A stretch of DNA of 12,286 nt, from NCBI GenBank assembly GCA_021826485.1, contig JAKAZX010000073.1, forward strand, positions 1 to 12,286, in the 5' to 3' direction. The translations under genes were made by a program, and so were the position numbers. The notes under the pieces are model-generated. The model had not been told where the DNA came from. It searched no databases and saw nothing but the letters and a program-made list of their open reading frames with translations. Shown piece by piece: positions 1 to 6,955 of the stretch. Position 1 is the first letter of the stretch. Each line of letters opens with the position of its first letter. Origin of the DNA: Pseudomonadota bacterium. GTDB taxonomy: Bacteria; Pseudomonadota; Alphaproteobacteria; Acetobacterales; Acetobacteraceae.

Positions 1-655
1 GGCCGCGCATGGTGCCGGCGATGATCCGCCGCGCCGTCACCACCGGCCGGCCGGACGCGCGGGCCACCTGCCGCGCCATCGCCTCGGTATAGCCGACCGA
101 ATGCATCAGGATCAGGTCGGCCGCCGCCAGCCGCGCCGCCGCGTCATCCAGCCGCCGCACGTCGCCGGTCGCCGCCGCCGTCTCGGCGTTCTGCATCAGC
201 GTGCCGAAGCCGGCGGCGGGATGCGCCTGCGCCTCCAGCGGGTAGATCACGCCGATCCGGCAGTCGCCGAGCACCAGGGCGGCGATCCAGGCATCCACCG
301 CGCGCTGGCCATGCACCAGCGGCGTTGCCGTCGGGAGCGGGCGGTAGACGCCGGTCGAGAGCAGCACCAGCAGCGCATAGCCCTGCCCGTCCAGCCAGGC
401 CACCAGATCGCGCAGCCGATCCTCCACGAAGCCGGCGGCCACAGTGATATGCCGCCCGTCGGCCAGCCGCGTGTACAGGCTGCCCTCCGCCGCGGTCGGA
501 GCGTGCGCCGCGACTTCCTGCGCATCGAGGCCGTCGAGCGCGCCGTACTCGTCGTGCGGCGGCGCCTCCCCCAGCCGTTCCAGCAGTTCCGGCACGATGT
601 CCGGCCGCGGCGCCTGGCCGATGGTGATGAAGGCGATCCGCCCCGCCCCGCTCAT
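1..655 (-). CDS. AroM family protein (partial, runs off left edge)
   Basis: This is a leftward gene whose first 218 codons are in the window; about 225 residues is usual for AroM, so only a short C-terminal tail is missing. The N-terminus carries TIGQAPRPDIVPELL (residues 11-25), the family hallmark. A GALDGL segment (38-43), an LLSTGVY segment (98-104) and HSVGYTEAM (185-193) follow at the expected spacing. AroM proteins resemble the Asp/Glu/hydantoin racemase type of fold; their reaction is not established, and many sit beside hydantoinase and DUF917 genes, as here. The two positions where related proteins often have Cys are Ser100 and Ser186. The ATG at 655 is chosen because the family N-terminus begins just after it; the Shine-Dalgarno is weak, and a perfect inverted repeat lies 10 bp upstream. 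The gene is divergent from the DUF917 gene. Family assignment is strong; function is unknown. Confidence 0.9.
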   Translation of the reverse strand, partial: MSGAGRIAFITIGQAPRPDIVPELLERLGEAPPHDEYGALDGLDAQEVAAHAPTAAEGSLYTRLADGRHITVAAGFVEDRLRDLVAWLDGQGYALLVLLSTGVYRPLPTATPLVHGQRAVDAWIAALVLGDCRIGVIYPLEAQAHPAAGFGTLMQNAETAAATGDVRRLDDAAARLAAADLILMHSVGYTEAMARQVARASGRPVVTARRIIAGTMRG

Positions 656-665
656 CGCCGCCGGT

Positions 666-687
666 CCATACGGGTTTGCCCGTATGG
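666..687. promoter_or_regulatory. Perfect 9-bp inverted repeat, likely operator in divergent promoter region
   Basis: The arms CCATACGGG (666-674) and CCCGTATGG (679-687) are exact reverse complements separated by TTTG. The site lies in the 81-bp gap between two divergent starts, 10 bp upstream of the AroM ATG and 49 bp upstream of the DUF917 ATG. This placement suits a dimeric repressor or activator controlling both directions. The regulator family cannot be named from the half-site alone and no regulator gene is in the window. A leader hairpin is the alternative reading. Confidence 0.65.
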
Positions 688-725
688 CCGCCCGCCGCCG
701 CCGCCCCTAACGTCCGCGGTCAGCG

Positions 726-731
726 AGGAGG
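726..731 (+). promoter_or_regulatory. Ribosome binding site that fixes the DUF917 gene start
   Basis: AGGAGG is a consensus Shine-Dalgarno five bases before the ATG at 737. The reading frame is open far upstream, back past position 101, but that part overlaps the AroM gene antisense and looks nothing like DUF917. The site therefore decides the start at 737. Confidence 0.85.
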
Positions 732-736
732 GGCGC

Positions 737-1825
737 ATGTTCCGGACCATCGAGCCTGAGGAGTTGGAGCCGCTGGCGACCGGCGCCTGGATTCTCGGCA
801 CCGGCGGCGGCGGGTCGCCATATCTCGCATACCTTAACATACGCAAACTGTATGCCGAGGGCACGCGCGTCACGCTGATGGACCCCGACGCCCTCGCGGA
901 CGACGACCTGGTCGCCGTGGTGTCCAACATGGGCGCGCCGCTGGTCGGCCAGGAACGCCTGTCCGACCCCGATTTCGCCACCCGCCCCGTGCGCATGATG
1001 GAGGAGTATCTCGGCCGCCGCTTCCGCGCCGTGATGTCGGTGGAGATCGGCGGCGGCAATGCGTTCCAGCCGCTGCTGGTGGCCGCCCGCACCGGCCTGC
1101 CGGTGGTCGATGCCGACGCGATGGGCCGCGCCTTTCCGGAGGCGCAGATGACCAGCTTCGCCATCGCCGAACTGCCGATGTTCCCGCTGACCCTCGCCGA
1201 CATCCGCGACAACGAGGTGATCGTCACGCGCGCGGCGAGCTGGAAATGGATGGAGCGCATCAGCCGCAAGGTCTGCACCGAGGTCGGCTCGATCGCCGCC
1301 ACCTGCAAGGCCCCGCGCACCGGGGCGGAGGTGAAGCGCCACGGCATCCTGCGCACCACCACCCAGGCGATCGCGCTCGGCCGCGCGGTGCGGGAAGCAC
1401 GGCGGCGCCATGACGATCCGGTGGCGGCGACGCTGGATGCCGCGCACGGCAAGCTGGTGTTCCGCGGCAAGATCGCCGACGTGCAGCGCCGCACGACGGA
1501 GGGGTTCCTGCGCGGCACCGCCCGCCTCACCGGGCTGGACGCCGATCGCGGCGCGACCTTCGAGGTGGCCTTCCAGAACGAATACGCGGTCGGCTGGCGC
1601 GACGGCCGCGTGGTGGTCACCACGCCCGACCTGATCTGCCTGCTCGACAGCGTCTCGGGCGAGGCGATCGGCACCGAGAGCCTGCGCTACGGCCAGCGCG
1701 TCAGCGTCATCGCCCTGCCGCCGCCGCCGATCCTGCGCACGCCGAAGGGGCTGGCCAATGTCGGCCCGCGCGCCTTCGGCCACGATACCGACTATGTGAC
1801 GCTGTTCGAGGAGGGCGTGGCGTGA
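737..1825 (+). CDS. DUF917 family protein (S-methyl-thiohydantoin desulfurase-like)
   Basis: The product is 362 residues, the usual length for the family. The N-terminal part has the signature GTGGGGSPYLA (21-31), then VVSNMGAPLVG (61-71), SVEIGGGNAF (101-110) and LPVVDADAMGRAFPE (121-135), which together identify PF06032. The C-terminal half ends in the conserved GPRAFGHDTDYV (343-354). Pfam has linked this family to S-methyl-thiohydantoin desulfurase, a ring-compound enzyme; the actual substrate here is unknown. No signal peptide is seen, so it is probably cytoplasmic. The gene overlaps the next one by four bases (GTGA), so translation is probably coupled. That partner is a HyuA-like protein, which suggests the two act as a pair on a hydantoin-like or lactam compound. 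Start chosen from the strong Shine-Dalgarno at 726-731. Confidence 0.93.
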   Translation: MFRTIEPEELEPLATGAWILGTGGGGSPYLAYLNIRKLYAEGTRVTLMDPDALADDDLVAVVSNMGAPLVGQERLSDPDFATRPVRMMEEYLGRRFRAVMSVEIGGGNAFQPLLVAARTGLPVVDADAMGRAFPEAQMTSFAIAELPMFPLTLADIRDNEVIVTRAASWKWMERISRKVCTEVGSIAATCKAPRTGAEVKRHGILRTTTQAIALGRAVREARRRHDDPVAATLDAAHGKLVFRGKIADVQRRTTEGFLRGTARLTGLDADRGATFEVAFQNEYAVGWRDGRVVVTTPDLICLLDSVSGEAIGTESLRYGQRVSVIALPPPPILRTPKGLANVGPRAFGHDTDYVTLFEEGVA

Positions 1826-3360
1826 GGCGCATCGGCATCGATGTCGGCGGCACCAACACCGATGCGGTGCTGATCGACGGCGCGACCGTGCTGCACGCGG
1901 TCAAGACGCCGACCACCGAGGACGTGCTCGGCGGCATCCGCGCGGCCCTGGCCGATCTGCTCGCCGGCGCCGGCGATGCGGTGCGCGGGCTGGATGCGGT
2001 GGTGATCGGCACCACGCATTTCACCAACGCGGTGATCGAGCGCCGCGCCCTCGCACGGGTCGGCGCGCTGCGCATCGGCCTGCCGGCGAGCGCCAGCCTG
2101 CCGCCGTTCATCGACTGGCCGGACGATCTGGCCGCGTTGGTGCGCGGCGTGGTGGCGATGGTGCCGGGCGGGCACGAATATGACGGCCGGCCGATCGTGC
2201 CGATGGACCACGCGGCGGTGCGCGATGCGGCGCGCCGCATGGCCGATGCCGGCCTGACCAGCATCGGCATCACCAGCGTGTTCTCTCCGCTCACCGCCGA
2301 ATGCGAGCTGGAGGCCGAACGCATCGTGGCGGAGGAAATCCCCGGCGCCGCCATCACGCTGTCCCACGATCTCGGCCGTATCGGCCTGCTGGAGCGCGAG
2401 AATGTCACGCTGCTGAACGCCTGTTTGCAGGATCTCGCCCGCCGCACGACGGAGGCGTTCACCGCCGCGCTGCAACAGAGCGGCATCGCCGCACCGCTCT
2501 ATCTGACGCAGAACGACGGCACCATCATGCGCGCCGAACTGGCGCGGCGGTTTCCGGTGTTCAGCTTCGCCTCCGGCCCTACCAACTCGATGCGCGGCGC
2601 CGCGTTCCTGTCCGGTCTCGCCGATGGCGTGGTGGTCGATGTCGGCGGCACCACCACCGATATCGGCTATCTGAAGGACGGTTTCCCGCGGGAGGCGAAT
2701 GCCGCGGTCGCCATCGGCGGCGTGCGCACGCTGTTCCGCATGCCGGACCTGCTGTCGATCGGCCTCGGCGGCGGGACGGAAATTGCGGAGGACGGCAATC
2801 GCATCGGGCCGGGCAGCGTCGGCTTCCGGCTGTTGCAGAAGGCGCTGGCCTTTGGCGGCGATACGCTGACCGCGACCGACATCGCGGTGGCGGCCGGCCG
2901 CATCGAGCTTGGCGATCGCCGGCATCTGGCCGCGGTCCGCCGCGACTTCGCCGAGCGCGTGCTGACGCGCATGGCCGAGATGGTGACGGAAGGCGTGGAC
3001 CGCATGAAGACCGAGGCGGGCGACGTGCCCCTGCTCGCGGTCGGCGGCGGCAGCTTCCTGATCCCCGATCGCGTGGAAGGATGTTCGGCAGTGGTGCGCG
3101 TGCCGCACCACGCGGTCGCCAACGCCGTCGGCGCCGCCATCGCGCAGGCCAGCGGCGAGGTCGATCAGGTGTTCTCCGGCATGACCCGCGAGGCGGCACT
3201 GGCGGCAGCGCAGCTTGAGGCGGAGCGGCGCGCGGTCGAGGCCGGCGCGGTGCCGGCGTCGCTGAACGTCGTGGAGATGGAGGACATCCCCCTGTCCTAT
3301 CTGCCCGGCGATGCGCGGCGCGTGCGGGTGCGCATGATCGGCGATATCGGCGGCCCCTGA
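1822..3360 (+). CDS. Hydantoinase/oxoprolinase family protein, short HyuA-like form
   Basis: This 512-residue protein belongs to the ATP-dependent hydantoinase/5-oxoprolinase family with an actin/hexokinase-like fold. The N-terminal RRIGIDVGGTNTDAVLIDG (2-20) is the first phosphate loop, IGTTHFTNAVIER (62-74) follows, and VVVDVGGTTTDIGYL (270-284) is the second nucleotide-binding loop. An SIGLGGGTE segment (312-320) and LLAVGGGSFLIPD (404-416) complete the core. Full-length HyuA proteins are nearer 690 residues, so this form lacks the usual C-terminal domain; such short forms are typical of DUF917 partners. The GTG start overlaps the DUF917 stop, with AGGAGG at 1809-1814 inside the upstream gene, seven bases away. 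No HyuB partner follows. The family role is ATP-driven opening of a cyclic amide; the substrate is not identifiable. Confidence 0.92.
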   Translation: MRRIGIDVGGTNTDAVLIDGATVLHAVKTPTTEDVLGGIRAALADLLAGAGDAVRGLDAVVIGTTHFTNAVIERRALARVGALRIGLPASASLPPFIDWPDDLAALVRGVVAMVPGGHEYDGRPIVPMDHAAVRDAARRMADAGLTSIGITSVFSPLTAECELEAERIVAEEIPGAAITLSHDLGRIGLLERENVTLLNACLQDLARRTTEAFTAALQQSGIAAPLYLTQNDGTIMRAELARRFPVFSFASGPTNSMRGAAFLSGLADGVVVDVGGTTTDIGYLKDGFPREANAAVAIGGVRTLFRMPDLLSIGLGGGTEIAEDGNRIGPGSVGFRLLQKALAFGGDTLTATDIAVAAGRIELGDRRHLAAVRRDFAERVLTRMAEMVTEGVDRMKTEAGDVPLLAVGGGSFLIPDRVEGCSAVVRVPHHAVANAVGAAIAQASGEVDQVFSGMTREAALAAAQLEAERRAVEAGAVPASLNVVEMEDIPLSYLPGDARRVRVRMIGDIGGP

Positions 3361-3447
3361 TCCGGGTTCTCGCGCAGCCTTGACCGATCGCAATGCGACC
3401 GGGCATGCCACCCTGCGATGCTCGCGCAGCACCGGAGGACATTGCCC
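3361..3447. promoter_or_regulatory. Palindrome-rich leader upstream of phosphoketolase
   Basis: This 87-bp gap holds several short symmetric elements. TCGCA-A-TGCGA is a perfect 11-bp palindrome at 3388-3398, GGCATGCC is an 8-bp palindrome at 3402-3409, and ATCGCA (3387-3392) can also pair with TGCGAT (3414-3419). The 10-mer CTCGCGCAGC occurs twice, at 3369-3378 and 3421-3430. TTGACC at 3380-3385 resembles a -35 element, but no convincing -10 follows at the right distance. It is likely the promoter/operator region for the phosphoketolase gene; the individual sites are unproven. Confidence 0.4.
3434..3439 (+). promoter_or_regulatory. Ribosome binding site that fixes the phosphoketolase start
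   Basis: GGAGGA lies eight bases before the ATG at 3448. The frame has an earlier ATG at 3418, but that would put this Shine-Dalgarno inside the gene and add ten residues not expected for the family. Confidence 0.75.
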
Positions 3448-5802
3448 ATGCCTGATGCCATCGAGGCCGCCGAACTCGACGCCATGAACGCCTGGTGGCG
3501 CGCCGCCAACTATCTTTCGGTCGGTCAGGTCTATCTGCTGGACAATCCGCTGCTGCGCGAAACCCTGGCGCCCGCGCACATCAAGCCGCGGCTGCTCGGG
3601 CATTTCGGCACGGTGCCGGGCCTGAATCTGATCTATGTCCATCTCAACCGGCTGATCCGCCGCAACGATCTCAACATGATCTACATCTGCGGCCCCGGCC
3701 ACGGCGCGCCCGGCGTGGTCGCCAACACCTGGCTGGAGGGCACGTATTCCGAAACCTATCCCGCGGTCAGCCGCGATGCCGAGGGGATGCGCGCGCTGTT
3801 CCGCCAGTTCTCCTTCCCCGGCGGCATCCCGAGCCATGCCGCGCCGGAAACGCCCGGCTCGATCCACGAGGGCGGCGAACTCGGCTATTCGCTCAGCCAT
3901 GCCTTCGGCGCGGCGTTCGACAACCCGGACCTGATCGTCGCCTGCGTGGTCGGCGATGGCGAGGCGGAGACGGGACCGCTCGCCACCTCCTGGCACGGGA
4001 ACAAGTTCCTCAACCCGCGCACCGATGGCACGGTGCTGCCGATCCTGCACCTGAACGGCTACAAGATCGCCAATCCGACCGTGCTGGCGCGGATCAGCGA
4101 GGCGGAGCTGGTCAAACTGTTCGAGGGCTACGGCTACACGCCACACATCGTCGCCGGCGACGATCCAGCGACGGTGCACCGGCAGATGGCGGAAACGCTC
4201 GACCGCATCCTGGGCGAGATCCGTGCCATCCGCGAACGGCCGCCGCAGGGCGAGCATCCGCGCTGGCCCATGCTGATCCTGCGCACGCCGAAGGGCTGGA
4301 CCGGGCCGAAGGAAGTGGACGGCAAGAAGACCGAAGGATTCTGGCGCGCCCATCAGGTGCCGATCCCGGACATGAACACGCCCGCGCATATCCGCCTGCT
4401 GGAAGAATGGATGCAGAGCTACCGGCCGGCGGAGCTGTTCGACGCGGACGGAAGGCCGCGCCCGGACATCCTCGCCCTCGCCCCGCCGGGCGACCGGCGG
4501 ATGAGCGCCAATCCGCATGCCAATGGCGGCATCCTGCGCCGCGACCTGCGGCTGCCGGACTGCACGCGCTACGCGGTGGAGGTCGGCCATCCCGGCGAGC
4601 ACGACCGCGAATCGACGGCCGTGATGGGCGCCTATCTGCGCGACGTGTTCCGCGCCAACGCGGCGTTGCGCAACTTCCGCGTGTTCGGCCCGGACGAAAC
4701 CGCGTCGAACCGCCTGCAAGCGACGTTCGAGGCGACCGACCGCGCCTGGGACGCCGAGACGCTGCCGGAGGACGAGCACCTCGCCCCCACCGGCCGGGTG
4801 ATGGAGATTCTCAGCGAGCATACCTGCCAGGGCTGGCTGGAAGGCTATCTTCTGACCGGCCGGCACGGGTTGTTCAACTGCTACGAGGCGTTCATCCACA
4901 TCGTCGACTCGATGGTGAACCAGCACGCGAAATGGCTGAAAAGCAGCAAGAATCTGCCGTGGCGGCGGCCGATCTCCTCGCTCAACTACCTGCTCACCTC
5001 GCATGTCTGGCGGCAGGACCATAACGGCTTCAGCCACCAGGACCCGGGCTTCATCGATTACGTGGTGAACAAGAAGGCGGATACGGTGCGCGTCTATCTG
5101 CCGCCGGATGCCAACACGCTGCTGTGTGTGACCGAGCATTGCCTGAAAAGCTACGACCGCATCAACGTCATCGTCGCCGGCAAGCAGCCGGAGCCGCAAT
5201 GGCTCGACATGGATGCGGCGGTGAAGCACTGCGCCGCCGGCATCGGCATCTGGGACTGGGCGAGCAACGACGCGGGTGGGGAGCCGGATGTCGTGATGGC
5301 CTGTGCCGGTGACGTGCCGACGCTGGAGACGCTGGCGGCGGTGTCGCTGCTGCACACGCACCTGCCGGACCTGCGCGTGCGCGTCGTCAATGTCGTCGAT
5401 CTGATGACGCTGGTGCCCGACTACGCGCATCCGCACGGACTGTCGGACCATGATTTCGATGCGCTGTTCACGCGCGACAAGCATGTCGTGTTCGCCTTCC
5501 ACGGCTACCCGACGCTGATCCACCGGCTGACCTACCGGCGCACCAACCACGCCAATTTCCACGTCCGCGGCTATCAGGAGGAAGGGACGACAACGACGCC
5601 GTTCGACATGGTGGTGCTGAACGGGCTGGACCGCTTCCATCTGGTCGCCGACGTGATCGACCGGCTGCCCGCGCTCGGCCCGCGCGCCGCCTATGCCAAG
5701 CAGGCGATCCGCGACAAGCTGATCGAGCATCGCCGCTACATCGCCGCCCACGGCACCGATATGCCGGAAGTGCGGGACTGGCGGTGGCCGGCGGCCGATT
5801 GA
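3448..5802 (+). CDS. xfp: Phosphoketolase (xylulose-5-phosphate/fructose-6-phosphate)
   Basis: This 784-residue protein matches the roughly 790-residue length of phosphoketolases. These thiamine-diphosphate enzymes cleave xylulose-5-P (and often fructose-6-P) with phosphate to acetyl phosphate plus a shorter sugar phosphate, in the cytoplasm. Visible signatures are ICGPGHGAPG (80-89), EGTYSETYP (97-105), FPGGIPSH (123-130) and ETPGSIHEGGELGYSLSHA (134-152). The thiamine-diphosphate/metal motif GDGEAETGPLATSW runs 169-182 and HLNGYKIANP 201-210. The pyrimidine-domain catalytic Glu is expected at Glu480 in NCYEAF, and the C-terminal domain includes FHGYPTLIHRLTYRR (684-698) and HVRGYQEEGTTTTPFDM (705-721). 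No acetate kinase or phosphotransacetylase gene lies next to it, so the acetyl phosphate must be used by enzymes encoded elsewhere. Whether both sugar phosphates are used cannot be read from the sequence. Confidence 0.97.
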   Translation: MPDAIEAAELDAMNAWWRAANYLSVGQVYLLDNPLLRETLAPAHIKPRLLGHFGTVPGLNLIYVHLNRLIRRNDLNMIYICGPGHGAPGVVANTWLEGTYSETYPAVSRDAEGMRALFRQFSFPGGIPSHAAPETPGSIHEGGELGYSLSHAFGAAFDNPDLIVACVVGDGEAETGPLATSWHGNKFLNPRTDGTVLPILHLNGYKIANPTVLARISEAELVKLFEGYGYTPHIVAGDDPATVHRQMAETLDRILGEIRAIRERPPQGEHPRWPMLILRTPKGWTGPKEVDGKKTEGFWRAHQVPIPDMNTPAHIRLLEEWMQSYRPAELFDADGRPRPDILALAPPGDRRMSANPHANGGILRRDLRLPDCTRYAVEVGHPGEHDRESTAVMGAYLRDVFRANAALRNFRVFGPDETASNRLQATFEATDRAWDAETLPEDEHLAPTGRVMEILSEHTCQGWLEGYLLTGRHGLFNCYEAFIHIVDSMVNQHAKWLKSSKNLPWRRPISSLNYLLTSHVWRQDHNGFSHQDPGFIDYVVNKKADTVRVYLPPDANTLLCVTEHCLKSYDRINVIVAGKQPEPQWLDMDAAVKHCAAGIGIWDWASNDAGGEPDVVMACAGDVPTLETLAAVSLLHTHLPDLRVRVVNVVDLMTLVPDYAHPHGLSDHDFDALFTRDKHVVFAFHGYPTLIHRLTYRRTNHANFHVRGYQEEGTTTTPFDMVVLNGLDRFHLVADVIDRLPALGPRAAYAKQAIRDKLIEHRRYIAAHGTDMPEVRDWRWPAAD

Positions 5803-5813
5803 CGGTCACGAAA

Positions 5814-5829
5814 CCGGCGGCAACGCCGG
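5814..5829 (+). terminator. GC hairpin with GCAA tetraloop after phosphoketolase
   Basis: CCGGCG and CGCCGG form a perfect 6-bp stem closed by the stable GNRA-type loop GCAA, 11 bases after the stop codon. There is no T tract. An alternative longer-range stem pairs CCGGCGG (5814-5820) with CCGCCGG (5844-5850). It is a plausible weak or Rho-assisted terminator, or an mRNA 3'-end stabiliser. Confidence 0.4.
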
Positions 5830-5893
5830 GCGGCCCCTTCCAACCGCCGGATCAAGCCTGATATCCGTCCCCCTACGCCGCAACGGGGGCCGC

Positions 5894-6889
5894 ATGATTC
5901 GCCGAACGCTCGTCCTGGGTCTCGCCGCCTCGCTGTGCGGCATCACCGCTGCCGCCGCCCAGGACCTGCCGGAGGACAAGGTGGCGATCTGGACCTTGCA
6001 GGGCGAGAACGCTTCGATCAGCAGCGCCAACCTGACCGACCGCTACTATGTCAATGGCCTGCATCTCGGCTACGTCTCGGGCACCGACGGCGTGCCCGAC
6101 TTCCTCCGGGGGGTCGGCAATGCCGTCTGGGGCGGCGGGCAGATGCGCTTCGCGGTCAGCCTCAACCAGCAGATCTTCACCCCCGGCAACACCGCCGCCT
6201 TCACCCAGCCGCCCGGCGATCAACCCTATGCCGGCATGCTCTATGGCAATTTTGCCCTCTACCGTGACGTTCAGGACAGCCGCAGCATCCTCGGCCTGAC
6301 GCTCGGCCTGGTCGGCCCCCTGGCCTTTGGGGAGGAGACGCAGGACGGGTTTCACGACCTGATCGGCCAGGGCCACCCGAACGGCTGGCACAACCAGCTT
6401 GCCAACGAGCCGCTCGGCGAACTCACCAGCGGGCGCACCTGGCGGCTGCCCACCGGCACCCTGTTCGGGCTGGAGACCGACGCGCTGCCCAACCTCAATG
6501 TCGGCGTCGGCAACATGCGCATCTATGCCGAGAGCGGGGCGGCCATCCGCATCGGCCAGGGCCTCGATTCGGATTACGGCGTGCCGCGCCTGTTTCCCGG
6601 CCCGTCCGGGGGCGATGCCTTCCGGCCGACTCGGCCGGTCGCGTGGTATGTCTTCCTCGGCGCCGACGGGCAGGGCGTGATGCGCGACATCACGCTGGAC
6701 GGCAACGATTTCCGCGGTGGGCCGAGCGTGAAGCTCGATCCCTATGTCGGGGAACTGGAAGCAGGCGCTGCAATCATGGTCTTCGGCACGCGGCTGACTT
6801 ACACGCAGGTCATGCAGTCACAGGAGTTTGAGCACCAGAAGGGCGGACCGCATCAATTGGGTTCGCTTGCGCTCTCGGTTCGGTTCTAA
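5894..6889 (+). CDS. lpxR: Lipid A deacylase LpxR family outer-membrane protein
   Basis: This 331-residue protein starts with a Sec signal peptide, with a likely cleavage after the Ala-rich ITAAAAA stretch near residue 22. It ends in aromatic Phe (SVRF), as outer-membrane beta-barrels do. Family features of LpxR (PF09982, formerly DUF2219) are visible: LTDRYYVNGLHLGY (47-60), DQPYAGMLYGNF (109-120), HDLIG (154-158) leading into GWHNQLANEP (164-173), and DGNDFRGGPSVKLDPYVGE (269-287). LpxR removes the 3'-acyloxyacyl group from lipid A in the outer membrane with calcium. Most family members have an Asn-Asp pair in an END motif near the mature N-terminus; here it reads GENASI (37-42), so the Asp is replaced by Ala. 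Activity is therefore less certain than family membership. It stands alone between two gaps and is not obviously part of an operon. Confidence 0.88.
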   Translation: MIRRTLVLGLAASLCGITAAAAQDLPEDKVAIWTLQGENASISSANLTDRYYVNGLHLGYVSGTDGVPDFLRGVGNAVWGGGQMRFAVSLNQQIFTPGNTAAFTQPPGDQPYAGMLYGNFALYRDVQDSRSILGLTLGLVGPLAFGEETQDGFHDLIGQGHPNGWHNQLANEPLGELTSGRTWRLPTGTLFGLETDALPNLNVGVGNMRIYAESGAAIRIGQGLDSDYGVPRLFPGPSGGDAFRPTRPVAWYVFLGADGQGVMRDITLDGNDFRGGPSVKLDPYVGELEAGAAIMVFGTRLTYTQVMQSQEFEHQKGGPHQLGSLALSVRF

Positions 6890-6891
6890 AT

Positions 6892-6912
6892 CAAGCGCGC
6901 GGGTTTCGCTTG
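6892..6912 (+). terminator. Possible terminator hairpin after the LpxR-like gene
   Basis: CAAGCG (6892-6897) and CGCTTG (6907-6912) are exact reverse complements around a 9-base loop, two bases after the stop codon. A short T-containing stretch (TTCCGGTT) follows. The stem is only 6 bp, so this is a weak candidate. Confidence 0.35.
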
Positions 6913-6940
6913 TTCCGGTTGCTCTCGCCGATTTGAATAT
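6910..6940 (+). promoter_or_regulatory. Candidate promoter for the cell-wall operon
   Basis: The 60-odd bases before the transglycosylase are noticeably more AT-rich than anything nearby. TTGTTC (6910-6915) and TTGAAT (6933-6938), 17 bases apart, or the overlapping GAATAT (6935-6940), could serve as -35 and -10. The -35 match is weak. Composition and position support a promoter here more than the exact hexamers do. Confidence 0.3.
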
Positions 6941-6955
6941 GGCAAACCTGTGTTC

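Noticed and set aside
101..736. Upstream extension of the DUF917 frame
   Set aside because: The frame is open, but it covers the AroM gene antisense and gives an Arg/Gln-rich string. The consensus Shine-Dalgarno at 726-731 and the family N-terminus place the start at 737.
652..1783. Two overlapping minus-strand frames over the DUF917 gene
   Set aside because: They are shadows of the DUF917 gene without any domain; one would also cross the palindrome and the divergent promoter.
3418..3447. Earlier in-frame ATG for the phosphoketolase
   Set aside because: The resulting ten-residue extension contains the Shine-Dalgarno itself and does not fit the family N-terminus.
1792..5751. A 1319-codon open frame on the minus strand
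   Set aside because: It is antisense to the HyuA and phosphoketolase genes, whose motifs are unmistakable. Its translation is His/Arg/Gln/Ala-rich without any domain, as expected when GC-rich codon bias removes stops from an antisense frame.
6950..6955. GTG start for the MltB-family gene
   Set aside because: It adds only two residues and has no Shine-Dalgarno. An ATG two codons later is preferred, though the choice is not secure.
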